DNA from: Liolophura sinensis
Lineage: Eukaryota; Mollusca; Polyplacophora; Chitonida; Chitonidae
Assembly (NCBI RefSeq): GCF_032854445.1
Contig: NC_088305.1
Coordinates: 20,385,717 to 20,449,716, forward strand
Length of the DNA: 64,000 nucleotides
Reading direction: 5' to 3'
The translations under genes and the position numbers were made by a program. Positions 25,000-38,379 of the stretch are shown piece after piece (positions within the stretch are counted from its first letter, which is position 1; each line of letters begins with the position of its first letter). Under the pieces are notes generated by a model, which had not been told where the DNA came from, searched no databases, and was given only the letters and a program-made list of their open reading frames with translations.

Positions 25000-25850
25000 A
25001 TTCAGTGGTGGCTGATTTCCTTACACCCGTTGGCAATCACCAAGACTTGGGACGGCACTCCGTACAATTACTGAAATTGCAATATCCATAATTGGAAGAT
25101 CTCAGGGAATCGAGCAATCTCTCCTTTTCAGCTCCTCTGATTTCTATTTACTGGTCAGGTTCAGGCCTAACCCTATCCGGCCGTTCAATACAAGCTGATG
25201 GCGTTCGCTCCTGGAAAGGCGCTGGATCCGTGGCAGCCGGGTTGCTGGGAACGCGGGATGGGCAGGCGTCCAACTGGAAGCCAGCACGATCTGTGGCTAC
25301 ACCAAGTCTGCTCAAACACCATCTGGTGCGAGGTAATTCACTTTAGTCACACATTTGATAAACCCTCCAACCCCCGCCAGCAGGCTATATAATAGACTCC
25401 CAAATATTGTCTTGGTCTTCTTTTACCCCACCAAAACTTTAATTCGTAGCCGAGTCTGACAGCCGCGGACAAATCATGTTTGCGACTCGTGGGACTGGAG
25501 AATCCAATTATTGTAAATTTCAATGCCAGCCTTTTAATAGAACAAAAACGAACCTGCGTATCAACAAAACCTGCCCATCACAGCGCAATTTACTTAGAGG
25601 ATTACGAGACGATATAATTTCATTTGTCACAAGTCCCCAACTTCACATGTCACAATCCTTTATTTAGGCCCCAGATAATGCTGCATCCCAATCCTCTCAG
25701 TGCTACGTTATCTGGCCTAAGCCGATCCTCCGAGACCCAGGACAAGGGAGGCAGACTCCATCCCAGGGTTATACACAACTGTCCTAAGCCCCACGCACCA
25801 ACGTACAGGATCAAAAACACTGTACACGTCTAATCCAGCCTAATGCTGCG
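25000..25850. promoter_or_regulatory. Largest GC-richer unique intronic block, candidate regulatory
   Basis: About 850 bp, unlike the surrounding AT-rich intron: ggcgctggatccgtggcagc, gccgcggacaaatcatg, gagaatccaattattgtaaa. Frames are open on the plus strand only for short stretches and match no family. Confidence 0.35.
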
Positions 25851-27250
25851 TAAATTGGATTAAGTTATGGTTCACAGCATATATCCTCTTCTAGTCTCAT
25901 CATCATGCGGTAAAGGCAAGCTGAATTATCTATCAGGGTTATGGACAAGGTATTTTAGGTTCAAGCGACTCACTATAGCAGGAGATGTCAAGGTTCACTG
26001 AGTGATTGCAACTTTAAACTGACACGAATCACTGGGCGGAGTACTGCGTCAGTCCTACATGTATAAACTCAAGGTTTGAAGTCATACAACCACCTGCCAG
26101 CCTTCCCAATCATGTTCTCAAACTGTTATCACGGCAACCTTTCAACTGCAGAGTTTGAACTGGTTGTATGTGCCCATAGTGGAGAGGGTCAGGACACATG
26201 TACTGCGCTATAACACACAATTACCAATTCCTAGGAGTTCAGGCTGCTGATAGAAATCGAGGTTATTCTGCATGTGCATCTCACGCAATAGCGATTCATC
26301 ACCACACTCCCCGTTATCAATGTCACATAGTGAGATTACCGTCCATGTAATAACTGTTCTAGACAGAGAGATACATGCCTGATGTCTACGGGATTATCTA
26401 CAGTACATGTGGGAAGCCCTGATAGGACATGAAGTTTCCCTAATTCACAATTCGGTAATTCGTTTTTATTTCATTCAATAATTCCGTGCATAAACTGTAC
26501 TGTATTGTGACATTGCCTCATAAAAAATACATCACCACGTCAGCCAGCTAAGCTATCAGAGAGCTCGCATGAAGCAGACACATGGATGCCAAATTTCACC
26601 ACAGTAGATAAAGTACTTTAACATTTTTTGTATCAATGTGGATTACAATACCTAAAGAGCAGTTAAGTCAGGAATTTTGTAATTTACAGTAATTAATATG
26701 TCAACAGCCCATGAACAATAGAGCATCTCCCTTGTGTTTCGTGCTTTATATGTTTGTAAAACAGGAGCGCAACATACCGAAGCATGTACATACTCTACAT
26801 TTTAACACACATCTACCATCCTTAACACTGCTTTTAGCTGTTACTGAACACGGATGCCAAAACTTGGCATGTGACTATACAGGCGAGCTAAACCTCATGA
26901 CAATGTAGAATTTTGCTATTCCATACACCTAAATAAAATCACTTTAAAACAATGTCGCAATGGGCTTGTAGATTAGCAACTGACACTGGCTTATACACGA
27001 TCTTAAAAATTACGAGAATGATCCCCACACAAATTAACTAGAAAACTTTAAATACCCTGCGCCTAAACCTTCCATGAACTGAATGTTCAGTAAAATGATG
27101 AATCAAAGTGCATCTTCTTTACTGATTTTAAATTCAACACGCACATGTATTGCAGTCTGAGTAACTGTAGACTAGTGACACCTAATAAATTGCAATTAAC
27201 ATCACTGCATTTTTTTTTTTTTTTACCCAGTTCTGCTTACACCATATTTT

Positions 27251-27392
27251 GATTTATTTGACTGGTGTTTTACGCCATACTCAAGAATATTTCACTTATA
27301 CGACGGCGGCCAGCATTATGGTGGGAGGAAACCGGGCAGAGTCCCAGGGGAAACCCACAACCATCTGCAGGTTGCTGACAGACCTTCCCACG
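27251..27392 (-). mobile_element. SINE 3' half, well conserved
   Basis: Close match to the 58 kb copy from the tail to gaccttcccacgg, where it is truncated. Confidence 0.9.
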
Positions 27393-29850
27393 GCTTACAT
27401 CATGGTGCCAGGGGACACGTAATTCACTACTGTTTAAGCAATTACATGAACAGTTAGCAGAAAACTCTAACGTAATTAAATGAATTTACTTCCTTGTGTT
27501 ACACGTGATTATTTGCCAACTATCACAATGTCGTCATTGCTCTGGTTTCACTCTCTCTGTTCTAAGGCTTTGATTTTATTATTTTACACATTTTTGCTAT
27601 TTTTGAAATTTAAAAGGAATTCTTGCCTTAAACTTTTCTCCCAGAAAGTCAAGATTGCTAGCAAATTCTTCAGTGCTTCAGTCCATAAAGTACATACAAG
27701 GGAGTTCAGAATGTCCAACACCACCAATATCCACCTTTTAACGCCTGCCCAAAATGTCTCCATGTGTATGATTCCCAGCTCTGACCCCCCTAAACCTCAA
27801 TCAGTTGACAAGACTTCACCCGCCTCGAGATTGTCGTGCCAATGATGACAGCTAGCACAATCAATACACAAGGTTGATGAGATTTTGTGAGCTAGTGTAT
27901 AAATGTTTGTGGAGTGGGTACATGTACCCTACAAGGTGATTGCGCTGTCATGTTTTATACAGACTGGATTTCCTGATCTAAATACAATCATTATGCTTCA
28001 GCAACCTTTTCTTTCTGTCAGTTTCTCTTGTATGAAACACGATCTGACAATTCTGTATATAGCCGTACCTTGACCGTTTCCGACTGGTCTGTCAAATTTT
28101 GATAATGTGGTATTGGTCATAATCTCCAGACACGAATAAAAGTTGCTTAAGGGTTTAACACCTTCGTCTTGCTATTTCCTTGTTTCAGCAGTATTGGGTT
28201 ATACCACAAACACCATGACGAAGGTATTAAAATCCATTCTAACACAAAAATGAAAGAAAATGTGAAAAACGGCAAATTTCAACGGAAAGTGTAGGTGATT
28301 ATGGTGGACCTAGATGAATTTCATAGCTGCATATATTTTACGCCGTGTCTCATTGTTGCATGACGGAGGAATACAAAATTGAGCTCAGATTTGAACATCG
28401 TGAAACGAATGTTTCTTTTCCACTTTTTATCACTGAAGGAAATTCTGACAGTTCACCTTATATAAATCATGAAAGCAAACCTAACAAGTAAATGAACTCC
28501 AATCCTTTTATTTGTAAACATAAACAGCATGAAATGATACTATTCGGGAGGTATACGTAAAGGCCAGTGTGTTGGTTGATACACTGGTTGTTGTTTGAAA
28601 GGTCATCTCTATTCAAGACGTATATTTGCACATGGCCCGCAACGAAGAGCAGGGTAAAATTAAGTAAATAAGCCACAAATCCAAATTCGATTTACATGTT
28701 TACACGGCCGTATTTATCTAATTTCACTACACTTCTGCTTCATTCCTACACGGCACAAATCTCAGCCACACCTCAAAATACAAATTTCCCAGTAGATACA
28801 CGGGATATTTACTCTACATTTGTGTATTTCACGATGGTGAAGAATTGTTCAAAAAAAAATTCCATCTTTAACACCAATGAAGATTCTCATGAATATTTCC
28901 CTTGTTGGATGGATATCAGGGTTATAATGAGAGGGAAAAAGTGCTAGTGCCAGGAGTTAACCACAAACAGAACCAAAGCTTGATCAGAGTCTGGAACCTC
29001 ATATATAACGAACACTGCCACAATTTCACCATTCGTCTCACAATATGCACCCTTACTTTCATAACTGGAAGCCAAATCCCTCTGTAATCTCGAACGCAAA
29101 CTCATAATTCACTTCGTGTTTTAATGCCCATTACTACAGTCCCTTCTCTAGTGGGCAGTTTGACAAACTCGGTATCTGTGTAACCTGTGAAATGAAAGCC
29201 ATCTCTCTGAATCTGACAGGGTAAGGATGCAGGCTGTTCTGCTCTCCGACTGCTTCTAGACATCCTGGACAAGTTGCACAAAATTGTGTCAAGGGAGGAC
29301 TATACTTAAGCGCATATCTGGAACCTACCCTAGGCAACTACGACACTTGATCGATCAAGATAGCCAGTTATAAGGTCACAGTCAGCAAATTACCCGCCTT
29401 CAAAATGGCAAGCGCTTTTGAGAGAGAAATAACCCCTCCAAAAGAGAACAGTCCTGTGATCTTACAGTACATGTAAATTGTCATCATCTTCACAGCTATA
29501 ATACTTGTATCTTGACAGGTCTGGGTGTGTGTAAGTGTAGGTTTTGCGGCTGTGAGAGATGACTTTGACATAAAGATAATGTTTTAAGTTTATTATAGGA
29601 AATATGGGTATACATGCTTTCTTCTACATCAAACAACTGCTGAACGGAGTGTCAACTTGACTATGGAAGAATACGAACAGAATGGTGCTGAAGAAGGAAC
29701 AGTTGCCTCCCTGCACGTGTACAAAGTTTCAATACAATACACTTATTTTAGGTGTCAGACTTTAATTCTTGCAAGATGATGTTGCACTGATTCAAAGTGG
29801 ACAGGGCTGACATTACTGAAGAATGCAAAGGTAATGTACACAGCTGAAAT

Positions 29851-30606
29851 CATTACAGACAGCCTCTCACGTTAATACAGAACTCACAATTTGCACGTGT
29901 ACTTACCACAGTCAGAACTTCCTGGACAGTGTTGTAGACATTACAACAGACAGCCGCCACTCATGTTAATATAGAACTCACAATTTGCACGTGTACCTAC
30001 CACAGTCAGAACTTCCTGGACAGTGTTGTAGACATTACAACAGACAGTTGCCACTCATGTTAATACACAACTCACAATTTGCACATGTACCTACCACAGT
30101 CAGAACTTCCTGGACAGTGTTGTAGACATTACAACAGACAGCTGCCACTCATGTTAATACACACCTCACAATTTGCACATGTACCTACCACAGTCAGAAC
30201 TTCCTGGACAGTGTTGTAGACATTACAACAGACAGCTGCCACTCATGTTAATACACAACTCACAATTTGCACATGTACCTACCACAGTCAGAACTTCCTG
30301 GACAGTGTTGTAGACATTACAACAGACAGCTGCCACTCATGTTAATACACAACTCACAATTTGCACATGTACCTACCACAGCAGACATTACAGACAGTCG
30401 CCACTCATGTTAATATAGAACTCACAATTTGCACCTGTACTTACCACAGTCAGAACTTCCTGAACAGTGTTGTAGACATTACAACAGACAGCTGCCACTC
30501 ATGTTAATACACAACTCACAATTTGCACATGTACCTACCACAGTAGACATTACAGACAGTCGCCACTCATGTTAATATAGAACTCACAATTTGCACATGT
30601 ACTTAC
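29851..30606 (-). repeat. Exon-tail and splice-donor tandem array (94/68-bp units)
   Basis: Eight tandem units directly follow the 87-bp PKD exon in transcription order. Positions matching the true exon end (30607) recur at 30539, 30445, 30377, 30283, 30189, 30095, 30001 and 29907. Spacing is 94 bp, or 68 bp after the two shortened copies at 30539 and 30377. Full units carry about 37 nt matching the end of the PKD exon with one consistent A/T difference, then a GTG|gtaagt or GTG|gtaggt donor and intron sequence. The shortened units lack most of the exon part but keep the donor context. No unit keeps a 3' splice acceptor. 94 is not a multiple of 3, and read-through meets a stop in the following unit. 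Confidence 0.93.
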
Positions 30607-30693
30607 CACAGTCAGAACTTCCTGGACTGTGTTGTAGACATTGCTGACTGTCACGGTCACGTTATAAACCCCAATCTCCCTGAACACATGGTC
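30607..30693 (-). CDS. PKD-repeat receptor, 87-bp exon finishing a PKD repeat
   Basis: Exactly 29 codons, phase 0 to phase 0, between a tttgcag acceptor and a GTG|gtaagt donor. It encodes DHVFREIGVYNVTVTVSN and the closing strand VYNTVQEVLTV. This is the classic C-terminal half of a PKD domain (H-x-F, then G-x-Y-x-V-x-V-x-V-x-N), completing the repeat begun in the 50432-50757 exon. It carries sequon NVT. The next exon continues with VVVNHSLSN in frame. Unusually, the last 37 nt of this exon and the donor after it are repeated eight more times just downstream (29851-30606). The copies share an A-for-T change in the exon portion relative to the real exon, so the genuine exon can be distinguished. 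Confidence 0.85.
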
Positions 30694-33639
30694 CTGCAAA
30701 CGGATAAAAAATACATGTAAACGCTTATTAAATTCGAAACAAAACTGGTGAAATGTTGACAAAAAAAATGTTGAGGTTTGGTTCGAGGGCATGAAAAACT
30801 CAAGTCCCATTAGCACATGTTTTCGCTGTGAACATTAGAAAACCAACATGAAACCAAGTCAGTCATAACACTGCCATTATAAACGTAACATAATACTGGA
30901 GGAGACATATTATGACTATGCAGCACACATGTCTATTCACACACAATAGCTTCCATAATTTGGAGAATATAATTTCTGACCAGCTATGTAGAGTAACAAT
31001 GAGCATCTTTCTCCCCCCTCCCCCCCCCCCATGCCACAAGTTCAGAGCATATTCTCTCCTTTTTCACTCTGAATAAAACCCACTTATTATCAAACAATAT
31101 CAGCACATGTATGAGAAACACACATTCTCGATATAACAATGGTATCATATCATGTCCTGCATACATGGTCACATACACATCAGCTGTACATACAAGTAGT
31201 TGTAAAAGAACATAAGGTGGAAGGCATATAATTCACAATTGAAAAAAAAAACAAAAAACAAAAAAAAAAAAAACGATAATACAAATTCAACATTAAGTTG
31301 AACTGATCCTCCAAATCATAGGCAAGTGACCATGGCAGCACAACAGCCCCCAAGAAGCCATTCATTCCGATTCTATGGCTAGCAATACAACAGGGACACA
31401 AAAATCAATATTTTATCGTACATGTCAGGGACAAGCTGCCAATTTAACTTTGGGGGGTTTTGGAGGAAACTTATTTGTGCAGTTAACGGGACAATCCTAA
31501 TGCAACTAAACTGCGTCTAGCCGAATAATATATAAAGTTTCAATAACGCGATATGCTTTCTTTTATTATGCACGCCAGACAAATTACATGCCAGGCTTGA
31601 TGTCCTGATACTACAATACAGAGACTTCAAGTCTACAAATCCCAACTGAATCCTGAACTAGTCTAGATGCTATGACCACCTACACAATCAATGTCACAAA
31701 ACCCGACACATACTTGTTCCATTATCACCCCACACCCCTTCTAAGCAGGCAATAACCTGGAACCCTCCACTGTGAGGGAGTTCCATGTCCATAGGGAGTA
31801 ACAACCCATCCCAACCTATTAAACAGATATCCTCATATACAGATGCCTGTAGTCTTGGGTGTTGCCTTACAGTTAGTTAATGGCCTCATGCAGGACTGGT
31901 ATTTTAAAATTGCTCAATTGAACTCTGATCTATCCCGAAAAACTAATACCTGACAATGAATGAATGAATACTTTGGATTTCTACTTAACGTCATATTTTT
32001 TTCAGTCATATGACGACTACGAGTCATTAGGTGTGTGTATATACTGTGTCCATGCCGCAAGAGTGCTGCCACCACTGAAGTAGCATGAAGATACCTGACA
32101 CGGCACCCCACCCAGTCACACTGTAGTTTTCTTTCTCTCCTCTCTGTGCTGAGCACAAAGTGAGGCATCAAGTTGGCTGATATAGTACAGCAATAACTAG
32201 CTACATTACACCAATAGCAACATCCTAGGTTTAAATGTGAATGTTAGCTAGTGCCTAGTGCACACTCACATCAATGAGCTTAATCGGCGTGGCAAGACAA
32301 ATACGTCATCGCTTCATCTAATTACAACCTACACAATGGGGTTAGAAATTAAAGTTCAGTTTAAAGTGACAACAATCCACTAGTTTCTGATCTTTCTTAG
32401 TAAACTGTCACGTGGCTATTAGGAGATAACCATGTGCAAATTCGCAAAACCTGCATCATCCTGCAAAAAGGCAATGTCCTCTAGCGCTCAGGCCCCTAGA
32501 GTTAAACAAATGACCCGTTCCAAGGTAGGATGTCAAAAAATTAACCATCCGACTTACAGACCTGTTTGTTGTAACTAAATGTAACTACAGCATTAACAAA
32601 TGATCACTGATGAAACAAAGACCATGCAAGTGTTGTTGTTGGTATATACATTGTACTAACAATTAAGGCTTAAATTTCACCACATTCCTCCATTGCCCTT
32701 GTACAAAATGTTTGACAAGTTTGTCCGTCTTACCTGTACAAATGCACTTTAAAGTGCCTGTCGAGAACAGGTAAGAAACAACTGTTAAGCCCTGTACCCG
32801 ACGCAAAGGACATAGTCATATTCAATATTTGACTGGATAGCAAGGCTGTGAGGGGAGAATAAAGAGACACAATCTTCCTTCATGCCCTTTCAATCACGAA
32901 GCTGCAATCAATATTGTCCTCAAACTGTTCATACACTAGTAAAATTCAGCATTTTCTCTGTCAGGTTTCAGGTTTCATCAGACATCCTCACACTTAATCT
33001 CTTATCTATTGAAGGTCAGAGGTCATATCCAAAAAATACACTTGCGCTGTTGATCATCACAAAGTGCAGAGTCTTTTTGGAATCCTTACCAGAAGACAAT
33101 CCTTGTATACTCTACATGTAAACACATAAACAATGTCTACAGATACAACATCCTGGTGATGGCACCTTGGAAAGATCCTGATGAGAAACGGTGGACATAT
33201 TTCCTGTGATATATGTTATATCCCTCTGCTCTAATCTGCCTATAGCTGTACCATCATCTGAAGCAACCTATATTGGCAATATCCTGGGGGATGAAATTCC
33301 ATATTCAAGACTACAGCATTTGGTTCAGGCCACAGTTGGCACACGACTTCATATGATAGGAACACAATCAAGGCCCTTCTGGTCACATCCATACACACAG
33401 GACTGATTCCTCAGCGAATATGTCCCGGCATCAGAGTGTTATTAACACAAGTTTGTACATGTATCCATAGTCGTGGTGACAATCTTATTCCTGATGAAAT
33501 CCACGCTGCAATCTGTGTCCCCGTTCGAAATTGTACGATTCTTCCGTAGAAATACTTGATTAGATATAGCAGGTAGCAAAAGCCCCTCTCACACTGTGTG
33601 AAGGTGGATTTACAAGCATACTCAGCCTAGGCCCCCTGT

Positions 33640-34030
33640 GACAATGTTCCTGTTGATGAAATTCTATAGTTAGCAGAATGTGGCACTCTCTCCAGATACA
33701 GTTTCCCTGCCTCACAGCTATGGAGGGACAGAGGGAAGAAAGGACAAGGCCAGCTCTCCCTCTCTCAAGATCAGCAATCTGCTATTAGCATGCCGAAGAA
33801 CGGCCTTTAGCCTAGGGGTGCAATCCTGCTCCATAACCCATCACTCAATGCTCAAATTCTCGCCGTCAACTTCCGCATTCAAAAAGTGGGCCAGCAAAAC
33901 GACAAGTTCTGTGAGCATTGATCGGCGTGGCCGCATGCAGTGGCAGTGATTTGTGGAAGCGTAGCCCTGTGACAAACGCTGTTTCTTCCTGGAGGGGACA
34001 AACACAATTACAACCCAGCACACCTCATTT
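33640..34030. promoter_or_regulatory. GC-richer unique intronic block, candidate regulatory
   Basis: Includes gctattagcatgccgaagaa, catcactcaatgctcaaatt and gagcattgatcggcgtggcc. No repeat family recognised. Confidence 0.28.
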
Positions 34031-34251
34031 TAAATCGTGGCTAATTCCATCCGTTGGCAATTGTCTTCCGGTGAACTACAGACTAGCTTTACAAGATACA
34101 GCTTATTCCCCATAATTAACCACTTACTGTCGGGAGTATGGCAATGTTCTATGCCACGCGACGGCGGCCACGATACTGACGGGCCAAGTGTTAACCCATC
34201 CCCAGATCAATCAACCAATCAATCAAACAAGACAAAACAAAAATTTGGCGC

Positions 34252-34316
34252 GCCGCTGTATAAGTGAAATATTCTGGAGTATGGCGTAAAACACCAATCA
34301 AATAAATAAATAAATA
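34252..34316 (+). mobile_element. SINE 3' end, plus-sense
   Basis: gtataagtgaaatattctgg, gtatggcgtaaaacaccaat and an AAAT tail. A nearby cgacggcggccacgatactg at about 34158 may be a displaced fragment. Confidence 0.85.
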
Positions 34317-35214
34317 CTTGGTTACCTGTGATGCACTGCTAAATTACTTTCCCTAAGGTATTAACACAACTTCAATAAACGACGACAAATAAATAACACT
34401 ACAGAGAAGACATTCTGATAAACTGATAAATAAATGAAGCAGCCACGTCTAGATCCAGCTTGAAACCCATATACTAGTGAATAGCATGTACACAAGGGTT
34501 TTCACTCAACCTTAAACATCTTGATCACTTCCATTACCTTCTCCATAATGTATATTCCATCTGGTATATAACCTCCATGTGATTATACCTCTGTAATCCA
34601 ATGTGTGACAGAGACATCGAGAGAAAAAATCAAGCCAGTTATCAATAGAACATAAAAGCACCTACACCTAAAATAACAAAACACATACATGTTCAACCAA
34701 ATTCTACCTTAATGAGAACCATAACGAAAACACAATATCCATGCGTGCTTGAAATATATCGAACTAACTGATGTGGTTGCAGAATTGCAATTGCAATAAG
34801 TATATGAAAATTCTCTCCACATACTACAGAACCTGTTACAATATGCACCTTCTTTATCTAAATTGTGCAACGCGAGGATTCCAACAGATATACAGAATAT
34901 ATATATAGCAATGTTATGGACAAATGCTTATTCTAGGTCAATGGGAGAACGTCATTAATGGCACTAAGCCTGAACGAGCACATGTGAATCGCTTCTGATG
35001 CAAGGGTCATCCACTTGTGGTTGTGAAGGGCAGCGAGCCCAGAAAGCGATGCATTGGTGCGTGATAAAAGCATGCACAGCATGCCATACATGTGCAGACC
35101 TCTCCGACTGTTCATACACTTGTAATGCATATATGTACATGTTAGTACATGTCCGAAGCGCGGTGTATATGCACTCATAATCTACAACGGGTGTTTAACC
35201 CTTGGATATCAAAT

Positions 35215-35250
35215 ATTTATTTATTTACTGGATTGGTGTTTTATGTGTTT
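35215..35250 (-). mobile_element. SINE tail fragment
   Basis: The tail and ggattggtgttttatg only. Confidence 0.6.
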
Positions 35251-35689
35251 CTTAGAACACTCATCTAACATAAGATGGTATTCAGTTTTTGAGCTGGGTG
35301 GAGATTCCTTTGACATATGATGGTACTCAGTTTTGTGCTGGGTGGAGATGAAAAGATATTACTAGAATAAAAAAGTTCATTACTATACATGTATATACAT
35401 GAACACAATTTTACCTTAACTACTGTACCTATACAAACATGGCAAAACAACAAGACTGGGATTCTTAATAAACAAAAGCATACGTTCAATAACATGGTGC
35501 TTGGAGAGAAGTAATAATAATCCTGTTATGTATGTGAGCATTTGGAGAGCTTGTTTTCTGCACACATATAGGATCATATTTATCATATCATCAGCCTGCC
35601 AGAAGAGCATGTATGGGAGGAAAAAAACACAGGCGAAAAGAAAAACCTGCATGCACACAACAAACCAAATATTTCTTTGATCGGGAAGT

Positions 35690-36060
35690 TGGTAAATTAA
35701 TCATGGAAATGATTTGCAAGTCACCGAGCTGTCAATGGCCATGAAGGAAAACTGATGGCAATGCAAAGGAAAAACTCGGGGTGGAAAACCTGTGAAGGCT
35801 ATTGTTGATCACCGATTACTGTCAGAGGCGATCCGGGTGACAAATTACAGCCCAGAATAACAGTGTTCTAGCGGCTGCCCTTAAAGGTCTCATCCTTCAT
35901 CGTCTATTTCCCCACTGCCGTGTTACACTGGTGATGAGTCGGGCGCCTCACTTTACTTTGTCCCCTGAGACTCCACATACCAACCAATGAGAAAGGAGGA
36001 GATACCCAGCAGGGTGCACAAGGTTATCCCCCTTGTTGTCACTCTTCTGTCACAGTAAAA
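35690..36060. promoter_or_regulatory. GC-richer unique intronic block, candidate regulatory
   Basis: Contains tgtcaatggccatgaagg, gaggcgatccgggtgacaaa and tcatcgtctatttcc. Non-repetitive and non-coding by eye. Confidence 0.25.
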
Positions 36061-36528
36061 GTGACTGTCTAATATTTCACTCTGAAAGTTTGTCACAGAA
36101 GGTGAGAGGGATGCACTGATCAAAGACATGGCCCAGCGGACATCACATGTATTATATTAACTGCATTGACTTAATCCAATGATAAAATGTGAAAAATTTT
36201 GTATGTGACAGGAGCACAGTGTTACTTCTCAAGCATTCTGAGAGAGATGTCACCACACGTCATGTACAACAGCAACTGAAAATTAACAAATATGCCCAAC
36301 TTCAATTATTGTAGACCTGAGAAAAATTCACCCTATCATCATAAAAAAAAGTAAAAAAAGAAAATTAAAAAAAAAAAAAAAAGAAAATATATATTTACCT
36401 ACACCTGATGGTTAAAAGTCGGTAATAAAACTTGCAGGGTGGTATTCCTTAATAAGGGCCAATGTAAAAAGAGTTGTCCATGTGTTCCCTTTAGGACGTC
36501 ATCAATGTGTTCCCTGTCTATAATTCTG

Positions 36529-36575
36529 CACTGAAGAATATTTCACTTATACAACACCAGCCAGCATAATGGTTT
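36529..36575 (-). mobile_element. SINE core fragment
   Basis: ctgaagaatatttcacttat and caccagccagcataatgg. No tail or head. Confidence 0.65.
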
Positions 36576-37009
36576 GGTATGTGGTGTTGATTTCATTGTC
36601 CCTATTTTATCATTACTTTGGTTTGTTATTAACAGGCCAGTATCAATGCCCGCATATTTTTAGTGCTGCCTCATTGAAATAGCACGCAGCTGTTGAAGGT
36701 TCACCTGATTTCTGCCTATCCGAGGATACTGCCCTTAGTGTCAAAAGTGACTGATGTGTCAGCTTTGATATTTGAAAAGAGGACAAGACAGCTGACAACA
36801 CCCAGAAGAGTGAAACCCATGAAAGGGCATTTTTGGAGGCGAGTAATGGTCACAAAATAATTCTTTTTGGTGATGAAGCTTAAGATTTTTTCAGCCTTCT
36901 AAACAAACTTCAAAACACCTTTCTATTTAGATCAACAGAACTATCAGAATTGGGTGAAAGAATAATTTTTTCATGCACCAAGCTGTGTTGGCTGCTACAA
37001 TATGCCTGT

Positions 37010-37480
37010 TGGATAGTATAAGTCACGACTCGCCAGTTTCACGGACCATGCGCATATAACCCAATTGTGGATCGAGGAGTATGAGACTCGGGCAGCAGGA
37101 CAATCGGGCCCCTCTCTCTCTGTCACTCGCTCTCTTTTCACCCAGATAGCACTCGATCGTCTCAGAGCAGGAACAATCAGAGTCATGATTCAATAACTAC
37201 GTCTCACTTCTGGACAACCAGATCTCCAGCTTCGGCCTAACTTCGGTCAAGCGAGCAGTCATCAATTTTCTGCCGCTGATGGACGGGTGCACACAAGCCC
37301 AAGGATGAACTATGGGGATTCCTTGCCGCGGCAGCCTTCATCCCACAATGTTATTGTTACAAGAAGCAATCAGACAGCCTTGAATGGAAATGGGAACCAG
37401 GGCTAGGGCATCTGGCCTCCCATCATTTCTCCAAACCCCAGTCACCTCAGTCTATCTGAATGCCATTAAAGCCTCGTACA
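37010..37480. promoter_or_regulatory. GC-richer unique intronic block with paired SOX-like words
   Basis: Complex sequence with cacaatgttattgttac at 37344-37360, two facing ACAAT/ATTGT SOX-like half sites, plus gtcatcaattttctgccgct and ccttgccgcggcagccttca. No splice-bounded frame. Confidence 0.33.
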
Positions 37481-38041
37481 AACCGCTCAAATGGTTCCTA
37501 CAAGACAAGGCGATGTTGGGAGGCCATTTGTTCTCTCGTCTCTCAACAATTTGTTCTTCTAAGAACAAGGTACAGATGAACGATATATGTATACCGGACA
37601 ACCTATACATAAAACTTATGAACAACAAAATGTTGATAGAAGACATATGACATAATTTCACTTTTTATGCCAATTTAACTGAAATAATATACTTTTTTGC
37701 ATTTACAGTAACAAATACTTTTACTACCCTAATTCCTCAACCTTTTCGCACATGAAACTGCAACTTTCAGCACAATTTACGCACATTTTTATTTTGAAGT
37801 TGGAGACCAACTACATTAGTTGAGAGCTTGACGAAAAGTATAATTTTATCAGTCTACAAAGAATAATGCTTTCAGAATATGCTTTAATAAACACCTTGCA
37901 AACATGCAAAAAACGTTGAAGAATACGAGAGCTTTGAGTTTGAACTCTTTTATCCTTGAAGGTATAAAAGTCCAACTGTATCATGTGACCTGTTAAAAAT
38001 GGTACGCAAGTATTTTTCATCACATTCATCTGGAAAAAGTG

Positions 38042-38122
38042 TCAGACATCCCTAAAAATCATTGCATCATTTATTACCAAGTATCAGACATCCCTAAAAA
38101 TCATTACATCATTTATTGCCAC
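38042..38122. repeat. 42-bp direct duplication
   Basis: Two copies of tcagacatccctaaaaatca followed by ttgcatcatttattacca-like sequence. Confidence 0.9.
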
Positions 38123-38379
38123 TGAAAAGCCTGACTTGGACATGGATTTATTGACACCACAACATGTATTCATTATCATATATTCTAAAGCCGATGCAAT
38201 ATTTTCTCACAATAAAATCTTTTGAAATTCTTAAACATTGCCTAACCACATATGACAACTATGTAGAAATGGTGAAATCAGGCCTGACAATATTGTATCA
38301 GGCAGAACGAATCAGTACAAGGGTCAACTTATGACAAGCGCCGTTTTCTTCCCCTTTGGACATCATATAATCATGCGAT

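Larger units (their letters stand above)
23186..30606 (-). other. Intron, about 7.4 kb
   Basis: Begins (in transcription order) with the donor-site array at 30606-29851, then contains the 25 kb unique block and SINEs at 27.3 and 23.3 kb. 27.4-29.8 kb is AT-rich with no identifiable feature. Confidence 0.85.

Noticed and set aside
30550-30606. Continuation of the PKD reading frame past the 30607 donor.
   Set aside because: It is intronic read-through of the donor-site array. The next exon joins correctly in frame from 30607, and PKD homology stops at the donor.
33170-33660. Recurring ttcctgatgaaat-like words that seemed to form a long-period repeat.
   Set aside because: Spacing is irregular and the similarity does not extend beyond about 12 nt; probably coincidence.
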